Shown: positions 1 to 12,335 of the stretch, one piece after another
How positions within the stretch are numbered: the first letter of the stretch is position 1
Layout: each line of letters begins with the position of its first letter
Assembly (NCBI GenBank): GCA_028023455.1
Contig: JAQFVV010000156.1
Location: 2,125,236-2,189,235, forward strand
Reading direction: 5' to 3'
Source: Epiperipatus broadwayi
Taxonomy: Eukaryota > Onychophora > Udeonychophora > Euonychophora > Peripatidae
Length of the DNA: 64,000 bases
Program-made: the position numbers and the translations under genes
Notes under the pieces: generated by a model
Told to the model about the DNA's origin: nothing
Databases searched by the model: none
What the model saw: the letters and a program-made list of their open reading frames with translations, nothing else

Positions 1-2074
1 TACTGAATAAAGATTTATTTACAAAAAGATGATATTATATATAACCCACAGACTACTCAATCAACTACTTAAATATTGATCCATTAATGAACAATGAGTG
101 AGAAGCCAATAACCTCTGCTGAGATCATTCTAAGAGAATTTTCTTTATGAAAAATAAACAAATTTTTCTTTATATGATGTTCAAAGACAATAATTCCATC
201 CCACAAAGAATGGCAGTATAACAAAGTTATCATTTTGTCCAATCTTACTCTTTCTACATAAATATAGGTATAAAAAAAGTAGAATGAATGTTTAAATAGC
301 TCATTAGAAAGTAAATGTCCTCTTAATAATCTCCCTTATAAAAAAACAGTCAATGAGTCATTATGCACAAGACTTGTCAGTTACTGGGCAATGAACATTT
401 GAGTAAATTTATACTCCTTGTTTGCCCTCTAATAAAAATAACAATATTTATTTACTGACCAAATATTTTATGATTACTCAAGTTGAATCTGGATTGGCTA
501 CTTGAAAAAAAATTCTTTTTTAGATTTACCCAGTTAGGGTTTGAACTCAAGTCATAAGTATGGCATATGGATAAAATGTCGTTACACTATAAAAAAATTT
601 AATATTCATATATAAGCATATAATGATGAATTAATGATAATGAATTAAAAATTAGAAACTATAAATACTTTGATCTATTAATACAGATGAAAACATTATT
701 GGATGCAATTAATCACATAATTAAATTTAAACACTTCCTTAATCTTTAAATTATGCACTTTTAAACAGTTTATGTAGCTAATTTGATAACTATATTTTGT
801 GCTTTTTATTTTTAAAGAATAAAAGTGTATTTATCATTAAACACATTTATATTTTGGAAAAAATATATACTTAAAAATGAAAAGTAAACAGAATATATCA
901 ACTTTGCAAATAAAGAAAATAATCAACCAAAGGACTTCATTTTACATTCAGGCTAAAATATATATATATATATTAACAAAAAAAGTGTTTTTCTACAAAA
1001 TTTCTATCAAGAAAATGAATTTTGATAAAGTATATAATCAAGCAATGAAAATATTCTTCCACTTATACTTACTATGTCAATAACAACAAAAATAATGGCA
1101 TTCTTGGAAATGAATGGCTTTATGTATCAGTGGACACTTCCTGTTTACATCAAGAAATTTTCAATTGATTAAAAGAATATGTACATTATGTACTTACTAA
1201 AAAACAAATATTTACTTTTATAAAAATGAATAAGTAACTAATTTATATATAGAGTTGTGCTTTTTAATTTCTTAAAAGCTGAAGTCAAGTTTTTGAAAGA
1301 TCAAGTGATGCACACTGAATATAATACTTGTAAAGTCAAATTGTTAATCCCCCTAAATTGTTTTTTCATTTCCTGACAGCTAGGTATTTTAGTTGGAACT
1401 AAAATCAATCAAACTATTTTAATTCTGGCTTTTGCCATTAAATGACCATACAAATATTGCAGATATTCACAAGTGAATCACTTCAATCTCAATTGCAGTG
1501 CCAATACTACTTTAGTAACATATATACTAAAAAACAATACTATTTATTTAGCTTTTCGATTTTGTAATTGTACTATAAACTTTAATAAGCATTATAAGCA
1601 CAGTAACATTTCAATAACAAGAATAAATGATGATTTTTTAATTATATTTTTGTATTTTCTATTCAAAATTTTTAAATATTTATTAAATGGAAGATGTTTT
1701 AATGCAAATTAAAAGAATTTTAAAAGGATATCAAGTGCAATGAAGGGATAAAAACCAAACAATGATCAAAATAGATAAAAATTTGAGTTTTTAATCACAA
1801 AATATTATTGTTCTTGACACACACAAACACAAAAAAGCAGTTTAAAAATACACAAAATGGTAAAACAAAAAACAAAGAAGGAGACAAGTGAACAAACTAA
1901 AATTAAAAAAAAAAAAATAACAAAAATGGTAAAAGTTACAAATTAGACTAAAAAACCTTAAAAATGGTAAAAAACTAACCATTATGTCACAATCATTACA
2001 GATAAACAGTCTAATAAATTTAAAACAATAGCAACTAGTGCAAGCTATAGTAATTAATGGATGCTTAGACAGTT
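1..2074. other. AT-rich DNA without a recognisable gene
   Basis: Both strands are full of stop codons, and the longest open stretches (about 70-80 codons) are low-complexity Lys/Asn/Ile/Phe-rich translations of AT-rich DNA. Apart from a small tRNA-like fragment near 533-596, nothing resembles a known family. This is probably intergenic or transposon-derived sequence. Confidence 0.6.
533..596 (-). repeat. tRNA-like SINE fragment
   Basis: Read on the minus strand, the segment ends in a B-box-like element (complement of GGTTTGAACTC at about 537-547, one base off the pol III consensus), preceded by a stretch that lines up with the anticodon and D arms of a tRNA. There is no intact acceptor stem, so it is not a working tRNA. 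It looks like the head of a tRNA-derived SINE; this rests on the box match alone. Confidence 0.3.
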
Positions 2075-2290
2075 ACAACATCAAAAACTCTATCTAGAGC
2101 CTACTGATTCAATAGCTCCAGACTAATTTCTAGCTTATGGTTTCATCAGTGAGGAGACCTGGATCTGAGAGCAATACATCTAGATATTTGGGTATAATGC
2201 ATCCTTCCATTGATTACTATGACTTGTAGTAGATTGCAGATGGTGCAAGCAAGAAATGGTGTTTTTGTGATACTTGGCTATAAACTAATT
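2075..2290 (-). repeat. Hammerhead-motif MITE relic, minus strand
   Basis: On the minus strand this segment carries CTGATGA (complement of 2143-2149), a 12-base spacer, then GAAATTAGTC and TGGAG (complement of 2112-2130). This is the same core order as the elements at 14.2, 26.4 and 56.4 kb. The shared sequence downstream of the core (a run like CTATTGAATCAGTAGGC) matches those copies. The terminal inverted repeats are not recognisable, so it is an old, worn copy. The T in place of C after GAAA would weaken stem III. Confidence 0.5.
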
Positions 2291-4738
2291 AGGACAGAAT
2301 AACAAATTCATATTATCAAAAACCTTAATTAAGAAGTCTAATATTAAAACATGTAAAAAATTTATCTAACATTTTGGATTAGTTTTAAAATAAATTTGAA
2401 GAAATTATCATGCATAATACATTTTTTATTAAGATACTGCCATGCTACATGAAGAAATTGATAAATCACTCTGCTCTATGCATGCCTTTCAGGAATGATT
2501 TACCTCATCAGCTGCCCTGAAACATTGCTAGAAACACATGCAAATAAAGTTCATATAATATATTAATACTGTAGTAGCAACCAGCTTAGTGTTAGAACAT
2601 AATTATTTATAAACCATGTTGAAATAGGTTAATTTATAGTAAATGGTTATAATGGTACACGTTCACAGTTTGACATCAAATCAGTAGCATTACTATATTA
2701 ATATATACCATGTTTTGTTATTGTTGACAGTGCTCCAATGTCAAATAATGAAAAAACATTCTTGAGATGCATGTAAACTGCAGAATGATTTATCAATTTT
2801 TTTACACAATATGGCTCCTCTAATGCAATAATAGGAATTGACAGCTGTTCACATTTATTAAACATCTACCTGAAAGTTCCCTTAAACTTGTATATTGCAT
2901 ATCAATTTAATATTATATATATGTTGATATGGAGATTTTTATGGGTTGCATATATAAAAAACATATTTTGTGGGTTCATCCATGTTAAACATTCTTAATT
3001 TGACATTTTTGCTATTGGTGGAACTTTAACATTTTTTTTTTTAAATCAGTGATTGTAGCACCTCTACAACCATCTTTCTACCTTTTATCACCTAGTAGAT
3101 GACTTGTGTGATCAGGTCAAAACTTTGGTATATCAATATTTAATATTTTTTAACACAGATGAACCTACAAAATATATCATAGTGAATAAATAATAGCAAA
3201 GGCACATATATTATTAAATACAGTTATGGTAAATATATGCATGCAGTCAATGTAGCAAATGAAGCATTGCTTCTGTTTAATAATTACATCTTTATATGTA
3301 ACATTTCCATATTTATAATATTTTGTTTTCTCACTTTTTTCCCATAAAAAAAATAAAATCATACTTTTACATAATAACTTTTTTGGTACTTTAATATTAG
3401 ACCTGCTGTGATAAAATTTAACCTCAACCCTAATCCTAAACCTAACCCTATCTCTAAACTTAACCCTAACTCAGTACAGCTGTGATATTTCACAACAGGT
3501 CTAAATCTGAAGTACCACTTTTTTAAAATAAAAATTAAAAAATCAAGCTTATCTGGTAATTGAATGTAACAAATGTAAGTACAAATGGAAGCTACTTTAG
3601 AACCACTTCCATCCAACACTAAGATGTTATTCTATTCCACTGGGTTCAAATATATTTGTATATCTTATGAAGTATTTTATTCTTATGGAAACAATTGTTA
3701 AATTAAATTTATAAAGAATTACATTAAACTTATATCAGTGGTGGTGCGATTCAACAATATAGTAAAGGCTTATTACACAACTTTTCTTATGACCTAAATA
3801 ATTTATTCAATAACTATAATAAATTTACTACTGCCATTCAAATATTATTTAAAATATATTTATTAAAGTTATCGTATACCAATAAGAATATTTCAATTTG
3901 CTTTTTCCTTCATATTGTGTACATTTTTATTATATATATCCATTGTAATTTTAAAATAAACAAATCTATTAATAAATGTTGCTTAATTCTTTATTGCCAT
4001 GACTATTTGGATCACTGAAATTTTATTAATAGAGAAATAAAAATAAAAACAGAAAAATCAAAATTAGAAATAGATTTAAATACGAAAATTAAAATCTTTT
4101 TCAGTATTTCAATACTAGCCATTATAACACAATACCATGGGGAACAGGATGTAAAGAAACAAACAAATAAATTGCTAGGTATGCTTTCCTTTTTCTAATG
4201 GAAAAAAATTAAATTCAGCTAGTTTTAATCATTTAAATAATTTCTTTACAGCTCAATAAAGATATATATTAGCGTGAAATCATGTAAAAGTAATTTAAAA
4301 CATTTGTTTCAGCATGTATTGACAGTCTGTAAATGTATAAATGAGTCTAAATATTTCAATTCATAATGAAAAGGTTAAAGAATTTAAAAATAATGGCATA
4401 TTTAATTATAATATGTCACTTAGGAATGAATGGCTTAGCATTATGCATGGAATTCATTTTTGCAAGAGAAGCACCTATACTTATACTATGCATAATTTTC
4501 TTCTTCTTATGAATTGATTTCTATATTTGCATATCATATCATTTCCAACCACAATAAAAAATAGTATTGCTGAAGTGCTTAAGAAGGTTGGAAATGGTAT
4601 ATGTATTTATTAACAATTATGATGATATTTTGTCTCCTTGTTCCAAGCATATTTTTAGGATTTTGTAATTGAATAACTGAATAATTTAATAAATTCTATT
4701 TGAAATATTTTTCTTAATTATATTCATAATGAAATAAA
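2291..4738. other. AT-rich DNA; scattered repeat fragments
   Basis: No coding sequence is supported. Short pieces near 2,461-2,540 and 2,760-2,890 resemble interspersed sequences near 32,040-32,460, 50,570-50,850 and 57,890-58,080 (a short element including ATGCATG and a 'cagctgccc' block), probably a low-copy SINE or MITE family. A telomere-like block lies at 3,422-3,471. Confidence 0.4.
3422..3471. repeat. Degenerate interstitial telomere-like array
   Basis: The block divides cleanly into consecutive hexamers: CCTCAA, CCCTAA, TCCTAA, ACCTAA, CCCTAT, CTCTAA, ACTTAA, CCCTAA. Every unit is at most two changes from CCCTAA, the complement of the TTAGGG telomere repeat. Keeping six-base phase over eight units in AT-rich DNA is unlikely by chance. 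It may be an old internal telomere insertion or a break-repair scar. If real, it points to an animal with TTAGGG telomeres. Confidence 0.5.
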
Positions 4739-5215
4739 AAGTGTTTCATTTGTTGCAATATCATTTGATGGAACTACTGATTGTAGAAATACTTCACAGT
4801 CATGACTATTATTAAAATGGAGAAATTTGTGACTTCATATTAACTATGACAGAATATCTTTTGCTTCAACTTAAAAAAAAATATTATTGTAAGAAAAAGC
4901 TAGCAGCACAAACCTAAGATGATGTAGCTGTAATAACTGGGTATTTATCGGGGCTTCAAGCAAAGATAAAATAACGTTCAGAAGCTTTTTATGCTTACTG
5001 CTGTATTCAAAGATTATTATTTTATCCCAAATACTAAAAATCATAAATCAATTAATGTAACATCTTTAAAACAATTAATGGTTTAGTAAGCTTTTTCAAT
5101 ACATCTAGTATTAGCTAAAAAAGTTGAAAGAATTCCACATGTAAGAACGAGATAGCAAAAAATGGACGAATTATTTGAATGCTTTGTGAATGATTGGAAT
5201 ATTTAATAGCAATGT
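4739..5215 (+). pseudogene. hAT transposase relic, ZMYM1-like
   Basis: In shifting + frames one can read a D-x-T-T-D segment (about 4,757-4,790: ISFDGTTDCRNTSQ), which in hAT and ZMYM1-like proteins surrounds a catalytic acidic residue. It is followed near 4,945-5,020 by SGLQAKIK, EAFYAYC and a leucine-rich stretch, matching the family pattern of a glycine-rich 'GLQA.I' turn then 'A.Y.HC..H.LNL', and by a SFFNTSS segment like the family's 'FF..STKR'. Stops and frameshifts break it throughout, so it is inactive. The assignment is from remembered family patterns, not an alignment. Confidence 0.45.
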
Positions 5216-5454
5216 TTGAATCAATTTTAAAAAGACATTTAACTCATCATTTGGTTACATTTCATATTTGATTTCAATTATTCTTTTTTTTAATGTATTT
5301 TTTTCTGATATTTTTTTCTCTTCACTGATGTTTTAAACAATATTTTACAAAGTAAAACCAATGATCCTATAGACAGGATAACCATCAAAACATCACATGG
5401 TTACCATTTTATATGCTTACATGGTCTGTTAATAAAAATATGCCATGTGATGCA

Positions 5455-6300
5455 ATGCACTTATCAGACTATGCCCAGAGAAACCTGTTAACCACCTTGT
5501 CTTCCCTTTCCATTCTCCACTCTGTTTTTCACATATTCTTCTCTATGCTTCTCCATCTGATTTCCACAACATTATCTTTGTCCACTCTATGGCCTTTACA
5601 TCTAGATCTCCCTTATTTTTTTTCCAAACCCAGCATTAAAACCAAGAACTCACTATCTGTATAATCACTTTGTTTATATTTATTGTTCCACAAATTCATT
5701 ATTTATATCCTTTCTGCTTGTAAGCATTTCCATTCAATTAACAGGTGCCTAATATTTTCTATGCCTTCCTTACATAATTTGCAGATTAAATCACTCACTT
5801 TCCTCTATTTATGTGTATATTCCCTTGTTGCTTAATCCTACTCGAGCCTTAAACAATAAATTACTTTCCTTGCTATTATCATAAATTAACTCACACCCAA
5901 TATTCTGTTTACTTCTATATATATTTAAACTCTTTTTATTCTCTATACTAGTTCTCCATCTCTGCAACTCCCTATTTTTTGTTACTGCATCTATTCTTCT
6001 ATCCCCTTCTTTGCTACTATAACATTGAACATTCATCCAAACACAATCATCCCATCTTTTGAACAAGTATACTGACATAGTCTTTATCCACATCTTCTGA
6101 ATACCACATTACTTTTCTTATCCACCTTGTTGCCAGTACTTTACTCATAACCCAATTAAATACTATTTTGTCTATTCTCTTATTATCCATAAATTGTAAT
6201 CTACTGAACATTTTCATTTTGCTTTTTGCATCTCTCATATAAAAACTTGATCATCCCATTTCTCCTTGAATTGCTGATGTGAAGTGATGTACTATAGCTT
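5455..6300 (-). pseudogene. 3' piece of a non-LTR retrotransposon (second copy)
   Basis: On the minus strand this repeats, with many changes, the C-terminal part of the LINE copy at 6,330-7,565. Recognisable pieces are DAKSKMKMFSRLQFMDNKRI (about 6,180-6,235) and WIRKVMWYSEDVDK, then Lys/Ser-rich linkers and a 'LLFKARVGLSN' segment near 5,820-5,850. Only the part downstream of the reverse transcriptase is present. Its position directly beside the other copy in the same orientation suggests a tandem duplication or a second 5'-truncated insertion at the same place. Confidence 0.65.
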
Positions 6301-6329
6301 CTCCTTAAACAAAGTCAAGAATTTCTGAA

Positions 6330-7565
6330 AAATTATGCCCAGAGAAATCTGTTTGCCACTTTATTTTTCATTCCCCAATCTAAGTTTTCCCATATTCGGC
6401 TCCATCCCATTTCTACAACATAATCTTTGTCGACTCTATGGCCTTTATATCTAAATCCCCCTTATATTTTCCCAAACCCAGCATAAAAACCAATAATCCA
6501 CTTTCTGTATATTCACTTTTTTCATATTTATTCTTCCATAACTTCATTATATTTATCCTTTCTGTTTGCAAGCATTTACATTCAATTAACAGATGCCTAA
6601 TATTTTCTATTTCTTCCTTACATAATTTACAGACTAAATCACCCATATTTTTCCATTTACATGTATATCCACTTGTTGCTAAAGATCAGATTCTAGCCTT
6701 AAACAATAAACTACTTTCCTTACTATTTTCATATATTAACTTGCACCTAATATTCTGTTTATTTCTATATATAAACTTTTTTTACTCTCCGTACTAGTTC
6801 TTCATGTCTCTAACTCCCTATTCTTTATTAATAAATCTATTCTTTTATCCCATTCCTCACCACTATAACACTCAACAATCCTCCTAACACAATCATACCA
6901 TCTTTTGTACACATATATTTATATAAATTGTTTATCCAAATCTTTTACATACCGCATTACCTTTCTCACCCATCTTGTTGCCTGCCCTTTACTCATAACC
7001 CAAATAAATACTATTTTCGCTATTCTTTTATTATCCATAAACTGCAATCTACCCAACAATTTCATTTTACTTTTTGCATCTCCCATATGAAAACTTGACC
7101 ATCCCATTTCTCCTTGAATTGCCTCACTTGCTGTCCATACATCTGCATCCAATGCATGTCTTCCTACTTCCCTTTGAACTTTTTCTAAATAATTTAATAC
7201 CCCTTTACTAACCCATAATGCATCATTACCATATGTTAACCCTGCTACTGCAACTTGCTTCCATGTAATTCTAGCTACATCATTTTTACTATATGAAAAC
7301 ATTGTTAATTTTCTTTATCAATCCCTTTATTTTCTTTGCTTCATTTATCAATTTTTTCTCCCATTCATCCAAATAATTTTTCTGATTACTTAAAATAATT
7401 TCCAAATAACTATATCTATTCACCATACTTAATATCTCCCAATAAAAATTCTACATCTTCTCTTTCCCCAGTATTAACCATCATTATATTTGATTTTTCT
7501 TCACTAAATTTAATCCCCATCTCTTTACCCACCCTTGCATGTCCTCAGCATAACTTTCATATAAT
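6330..7565 (-). pseudogene. Non-LTR retrotransposon, RT C-terminus and zinc-knuckle tail
   Basis: Minus-strand reading starts in the late reverse-transcriptase region (about 7,565-7,440: GIKFSEEKSNIMMVNTGE, the 'G-x-K-h-x-x-x-K-T/S' stretch after the catalytic Asp pair). It continues into the thumb (about 7,300-6,919: TWKQVAVAGLTYGNDAL, LEKVQREVGRHAL, SEAIQGEMGWSSF) and ends in a CCHC-like motif CKLCKEEIENIRHLLIECK (about 6,580-6,635), typical of the C terminus of several LINE clades. Stops separate the pieces. The catalytic core and endonuclease are absent, so this is a 5'-truncated dead copy. The clade is not certain. Confidence 0.7.
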
Positions 7566-7619
7566 TTATATTAATAATTATATAATTTATATAAATGATC
7601 AATTATTTATTTGGAATAG

Positions 7620-7745
7620 TTTTATACAGCAGTGCCAGCAAGTGGTGCATGAAATCCCTACTGTATGGAGTGTGCTGCTGTTATTAATGGTCTGTGTATG
7701 TTTATTAAATAGTGATCACGTGAGGTTTTGATGCTTTTATACCTA
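7620..7745 (-). repeat. Fragment of the hammerhead-MITE neighbourhood repeat
   Basis: The complement contains 'gcatcaaaacctcacgtgatcac' split over 7,715-7,737 and a stretch with CTCCATACAGTA and 'ttgctggcactgctg'. These match the flank (CATCAAAACATCACATG) and the terminal repeat of the elements at 14.1, 26.3 and 56.3 kb. No ribozyme-like core remains. A similar flank piece lies at about 5,385-5,460. Confidence 0.4.
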
Positions 7746-8310
7746 TCCTTCCCATAGGATGATGATGACTGTGGTTTTTGAGAAACCAAAGATATTAAAA
7801 TGTATAAATTCTAAACTGAGTTCAGATCGACACTATTGTAGAAGCGAATGAGCTCGAATTTCAAACATTATGTTTTCATCTTGGGTGCTTAGCTTTATAG
7901 TAAAATGGATGATATTTAATATTGTTTATTAAAAATAGAGAGTTTATAAGAACTTATAAATGTGATCAGTTTGAAAATGTCAACTAAAATATCTAAGCAT
8001 ATTCTATGAAAAAATTCCTTGGAATTGAAAATATAAGTGATCAAAAAGCAATTACAAGACTTTTCTTTGAAACTTTAGATATTGTTATGCAAATACATGA
8101 CTACTTTAAAGATTACTAAGTTTACTTTTTTTTACTTGATTAATCCAAAAATATGGCAAACTTATTGGCCAAAATTCCCTGAAGGTGGTTATGGAAAGTT
8201 AAACTTGTTAGTAGGTATTTTGATTTTTTAAAGTGAATAAATGTTTATAATTCATATGATTTACTAATAAACTTTTTGAATATATAAATTCCATAATTTA
8301 AATTAATTTG
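7746..8310. other. AT-rich spacer
   Basis: No open reading frame of note, no repeat copy recognised and no RNA gene seen. It lies between the LINE tail and the 3' end of the first RTE element. Confidence 0.5.
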
Positions 8311-8313
8311 TAC

Positions 8314-11300
8314 CTTCATCATCAACCATTATCAATACACTGCAGGATAGTCTCTCCAAGTTCAATCCATCTCTCCAATCTTTAGCGTATCTTCTCCACA
8401 TCACCCCTACACACTTTCTTATTTCATCCATCTCAAATGTGGTCTTTTTCTGGGTCGTTTACAATCTCTTGGAATCCAGTTTAACATTTCAATTGTTCAT
8501 CTATTATCATCTCTTCTAGAAATATGTCCAGCCCAACTCCACTTGTCTTTTAATTTTTTCAATGAGATCAGTTACACCTGTTTGTTCTCTTACCCATATA
8601 TTGTGTTTTTGATCTCTTCTTGTTACTCACAACTTGCATCTCTCCATACTTGAGTGGTCCAAAATCTCTGTATTGCTCTTCTATTACATGTCCAAGTCTC
8701 AGATACATAAGAAAGAACTGGTAAAACATATTTATTAAAAAAAACCATCCTTTTTTTAGTATAAAGTTATTTCTACCAAAAGCACCCCAAACAAGTTTAA
8801 TTCTATAATTGATTTCATCCATTATGTTTCCATCTGTATTAATAATCTGACCAAGGTATTTGTAGCTTTTAACTTCTTCTAACTCATAATCAATCTTTAT
8901 TTTCACATTTTGAAAAAATCCATTAAACATTACTTTAATCTTTTTAATATTTATCTTTAGTCCTATTTTCCTACTTTCATCTGATAACTCCTGCAACATT
9001 TCCTGCAGCTCTAAACCATTATTTGAAAAAATAACATCAAATGAAAAATTTAAATGACTTAAATAATCTTAATTTACTTTCACTCCTTTAGCTTCCCATT
9101 TTAATCCACAAAATACTTCTTGCACCTCTGCTGTAAAAGTTTTGGATATATGGAGTCACCCTGACTTATAACCTTCTCAATGTTGAGTTTCCTAGTATCA
9201 TTATATTTTTTAAAATATGACAATATCCTGGATCTATACTTTGATGATCCAATGTTTTAAACACTGAAGAAATGTTTATAGAATCAAAGGCCTTTTCATA
9301 ATCTACAAATCCAAAGCATAATTGCAATTCATAATCATTTAACCTTTCTATACCTTCTCTCAATATCTGGATATGATCTACTGTATTAAAAGTACTTTTA
9401 AATCTAGCTTGTTCTCTTGGTTAGTGGAAATACAATGTTCTTTGTAGACGAATTGTAATTATCTTGGTAAAATTTTTGTATAAAACTGATAAAAGGCTGA
9501 TAAATCTGTAATTTCTAATATCTTCTTTATCACCTTTTTAAAATATTAATACTGCATTTTTCCAACCATCTGGTACATCTTTATCATTTAGACATTTGGT
9601 ATATAACTTTGCTAAAAAAATGTTTATTTCTTCACCTGCTTCTTTTAATATATCAATTATAATTCCATCATTACCTGGAGCTTTTTCTTTCTTCATAAAT
9701 TTAATTGCATGTCTCACTTCTTTATTTAAAATTCTGGGCAATTCAGAAGATATAATAGATATAGGAGGCACTTGTTCTTTATTGCTATATAATTCTTGAT
9801 AGAAGTCTTCTACCCATTTCATGATGTCATCTCTCTTTTTAGTAATAATTCCATCTTTTTTTCTTATTGCTGATATAAATTTCCTACCAATACCAAAATG
9901 TTGTTTTATACTTTTAAGACTTTTATTCTCTTCTACAGCTTTTCTTGCTAGTTCACAGTTATACTTTCTTATATCATTTTCAACTCTTTTCTGCACAATT
10001 TTACAAAAATTAAAGATATTTATTCCTTTTTAATGTATCATTTTTGTATAACTTCATATTCCTTCTTTTCTTCATTAATTATCTAGTCTCAGTAGAAATT
10101 TTATTGGTCAATTGCTTTTTTCTACCAGCTATCTTCGTCGCAGTTTTTAAAAGTATATTAGTTATTTTGCATATTAATTTCATTCAATGTTCAACATCTA
10201 CTAATACTTGAAATTGATTTGTAAGTTCTACTTTAAGTTCATTAGAATGTTTCTGAAGATTAGGAATATCAACTGTAAATATTGTTTTTCTTAATAATTT
10301 TTGTCTTTTGCATTAACATGTATCTTACATCTTACTAATAGATAATCACTTCCTGTGTTAAATTTATTAAGAACATTACAATCTTGAAATATGTATTTTC
10401 TGTTAGTCAAAATATAATTCAATTCTGCTTTACCTTCATTTGGATGCTTCCATGTCCATTTCCTTTTAACATTTTTCTCAAAAAAAGAATTCATAATGTA
10501 AAGTTTTTCTTTTTTGTGAACTCCTCAAGTCTATGCCCTCTCTCATTTCTATTACCATAACCAAAATTACCTACAGCACTTTCATCTGTTTACCAATTCT
10601 AGCATTAAAGTCTCCCATAACAATTTTAAAATGTTTACTCTGATCAAAAGCCTTTTGTACATCCATATAAAAATCTTCTACTACTTCATCACTATGAGAA
10701 CTTGTTGGGGTATAAACCTGAATTATCTGCATTTGGCATCTGCTATTAAGTAGTATAACTAATCTTGCCACTCTATCTGATACACCATCAATCTCCACAA
10801 TGTTGTTGTTCTGCTTTTTATTTATAATGAATCCTACTCCACTTGTATTTTCCAATATTTGTGCCTTTATAGTAGAGTACATGTCCACTTTTTATCAATT
10901 GTCTCTTCACCTTTTCTTCTAACTTCACAAAGTCCAATAATGTCCCATTAAATATGACAGTTTTTCTAATTCTTGGAATATTCCTTTATTTGAAAGTGAT
11001 CTGCAATTGTAAGTACCTAAATAAACAGTTGTCATCAAATGGCAGCCTGGTCCACAATCGGGATTCTTAGCACCCTCCACCTTCGGCCACTGCCCACTGC
11101 TTTGGTTGATGACTTTACAGCCTCCTGGGAATAAGGACCATGATTTATTTTTATCTATCATGATTGTATATATCTATTGGGAAAATATTTATCATTTACA
11201 CATACATTCACTTTTATCAGGCAACTGAGAGGAAAGACGATGGTGTTTCTTAATCTTAAACTCAGAGGTAATAAGCCAATAAACTCACCATGCTGGACAA

Positions 11301-11488
11301 TGCATGTTGGTGAGCAGCCCATTCATGTTCGTATACTATATGAATAATCACATAGTAATAACAGGTGCAATGACAAGAAACGTATAGTGAAATGTATAGT
11401 GGACATTAGGAATTTGCCCTGCTCGATTCTTTTAAGGCCTCCAAGAGGAATCAAATGGTCTCCTTTCAGTTAATAGCAAACTCCTTTC
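8314..11488 (-). mobile_element. RTE-type LINE copy A, near full length, dead
   Basis: About 3.17 kb on the minus strand. The 5' region (11,488-11,170) is untranslated-like. The AP endonuclease comes next: LGTYNCRSLS (about 11,000-11,035), IIQVYTPTSSHSDEVV and MGDFNARIG (about 10,580-10,720), then WTWKHPNEGKAELNYILTN and SDYLLVRCKI (about 10,330-10,480). Reverse transcriptase follows with KAPGNDGI (about 9,665-9,690), FVDYEKAFDSI (about 9,270-9,310), then YKYLGQIINTDG and WGAFGRN (about 8,770-8,870). The catalytic FADD box is ruined (FSFD near 9,030). The 3' end has the GAT-rich tail expected of RTE elements. Frameshifts split every domain. TTAATTT on both sides may be the target duplication. 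Confidence 0.8.
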
Positions 11489-11784
11489 CTTAATTTTAGC
11501 TAAATCTTTTATCAATGTATCTGTAAAAATATTCTTTTAATACTGAATTAGAATCAAAAATTGTGCCAAGTGCTACCAAACAAGAACACCTATAAACATT
11601 AGCTTTAATATCAATAGTGAAGTCTTTGCTAACTAATTTGTTTAATAATCACAAGAAAATATTTATAAACAATGTAACTAAAAATAAAAAAAGAAGTAAC
11701 TTTATTTTTAAAAAACTGTTTTATAAATAGTATTTTTATATTTGAAGTACAAGCATAACTTATATACAGTACTTGAAGTTTTAA

Positions 11785-12335
11785 TGTAATTATAGGAAAA
11801 TTAAACACAGATTTTCCAGCTTCCTTCATCTATCCACTCTATCACATATTATCGGTACACATGACCACACACATGTGAAAGAAGTTAATGGGTTCCAATA
11901 TATGTATTTTGTGCTAAATGGGCATTTATCAGTTGGTCCAGACCATCATCTCCCAGACATATATATAACCAATGCTTAGTTTATATTAAAAATGGATAGA
12001 TTTCAAACTCTTCAGCTATCTAGTCAACATGGGCATGACAATAATGTTGGCATCAACAAGGCATTTGGGCATTTTTGAATTGGAATCTGGAATAGATTGA
12101 AGACTGTCCATTAAAGTTTGAAGATTTGCGATCATAATATAAACCACACACTAATCATATATATGTATGGTAGATGATTATCTGGATGAACTAAAAAGTG
12201 CTGGCTCAGCACAAAATAATTATGTTAGAGACTATTTATCTTTTTCATATGTGTGTGGTTATGTGTATTGATTGTATGATATAAAATGGATAGCTGAAGG
12301 GAACTTGAAAGTCTGTGTTTAAATCCCCCAAATAG
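11785..12335. repeat. Fold-back repeat with tRNA-like ends
   Basis: Two arms of about 190-210 bp face each other: about 11,790-12,000 and 12,120-12,335. For example, the tract CTGTGTTTAAATCCC near 12,310-12,330 is mirrored by a worn complement near 11,795-11,815, and ATGTGTGTGGTTATGTGTA near 12,248-12,266 by its complement near 11,858-11,876. The outer end of each arm resembles the 3' half of a tRNA, with a B-box-like element pointing outward. The same family makes up the array at 19,970-21,490. It may be an inverted pair of tRNA-derived SINEs rather than a DNA transposon. Confidence 0.6.

Noticed and set aside
877-1083. 68-codon open frame
   Set aside because: Low-complexity Lys/Ile/Tyr translation of AT-rich DNA, no motif or splice context.
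7717-7722. A further CACGTG at 7.7 kb
   Set aside because: Lies in a repeat fragment and not near a gene start; expected by chance at this rate.
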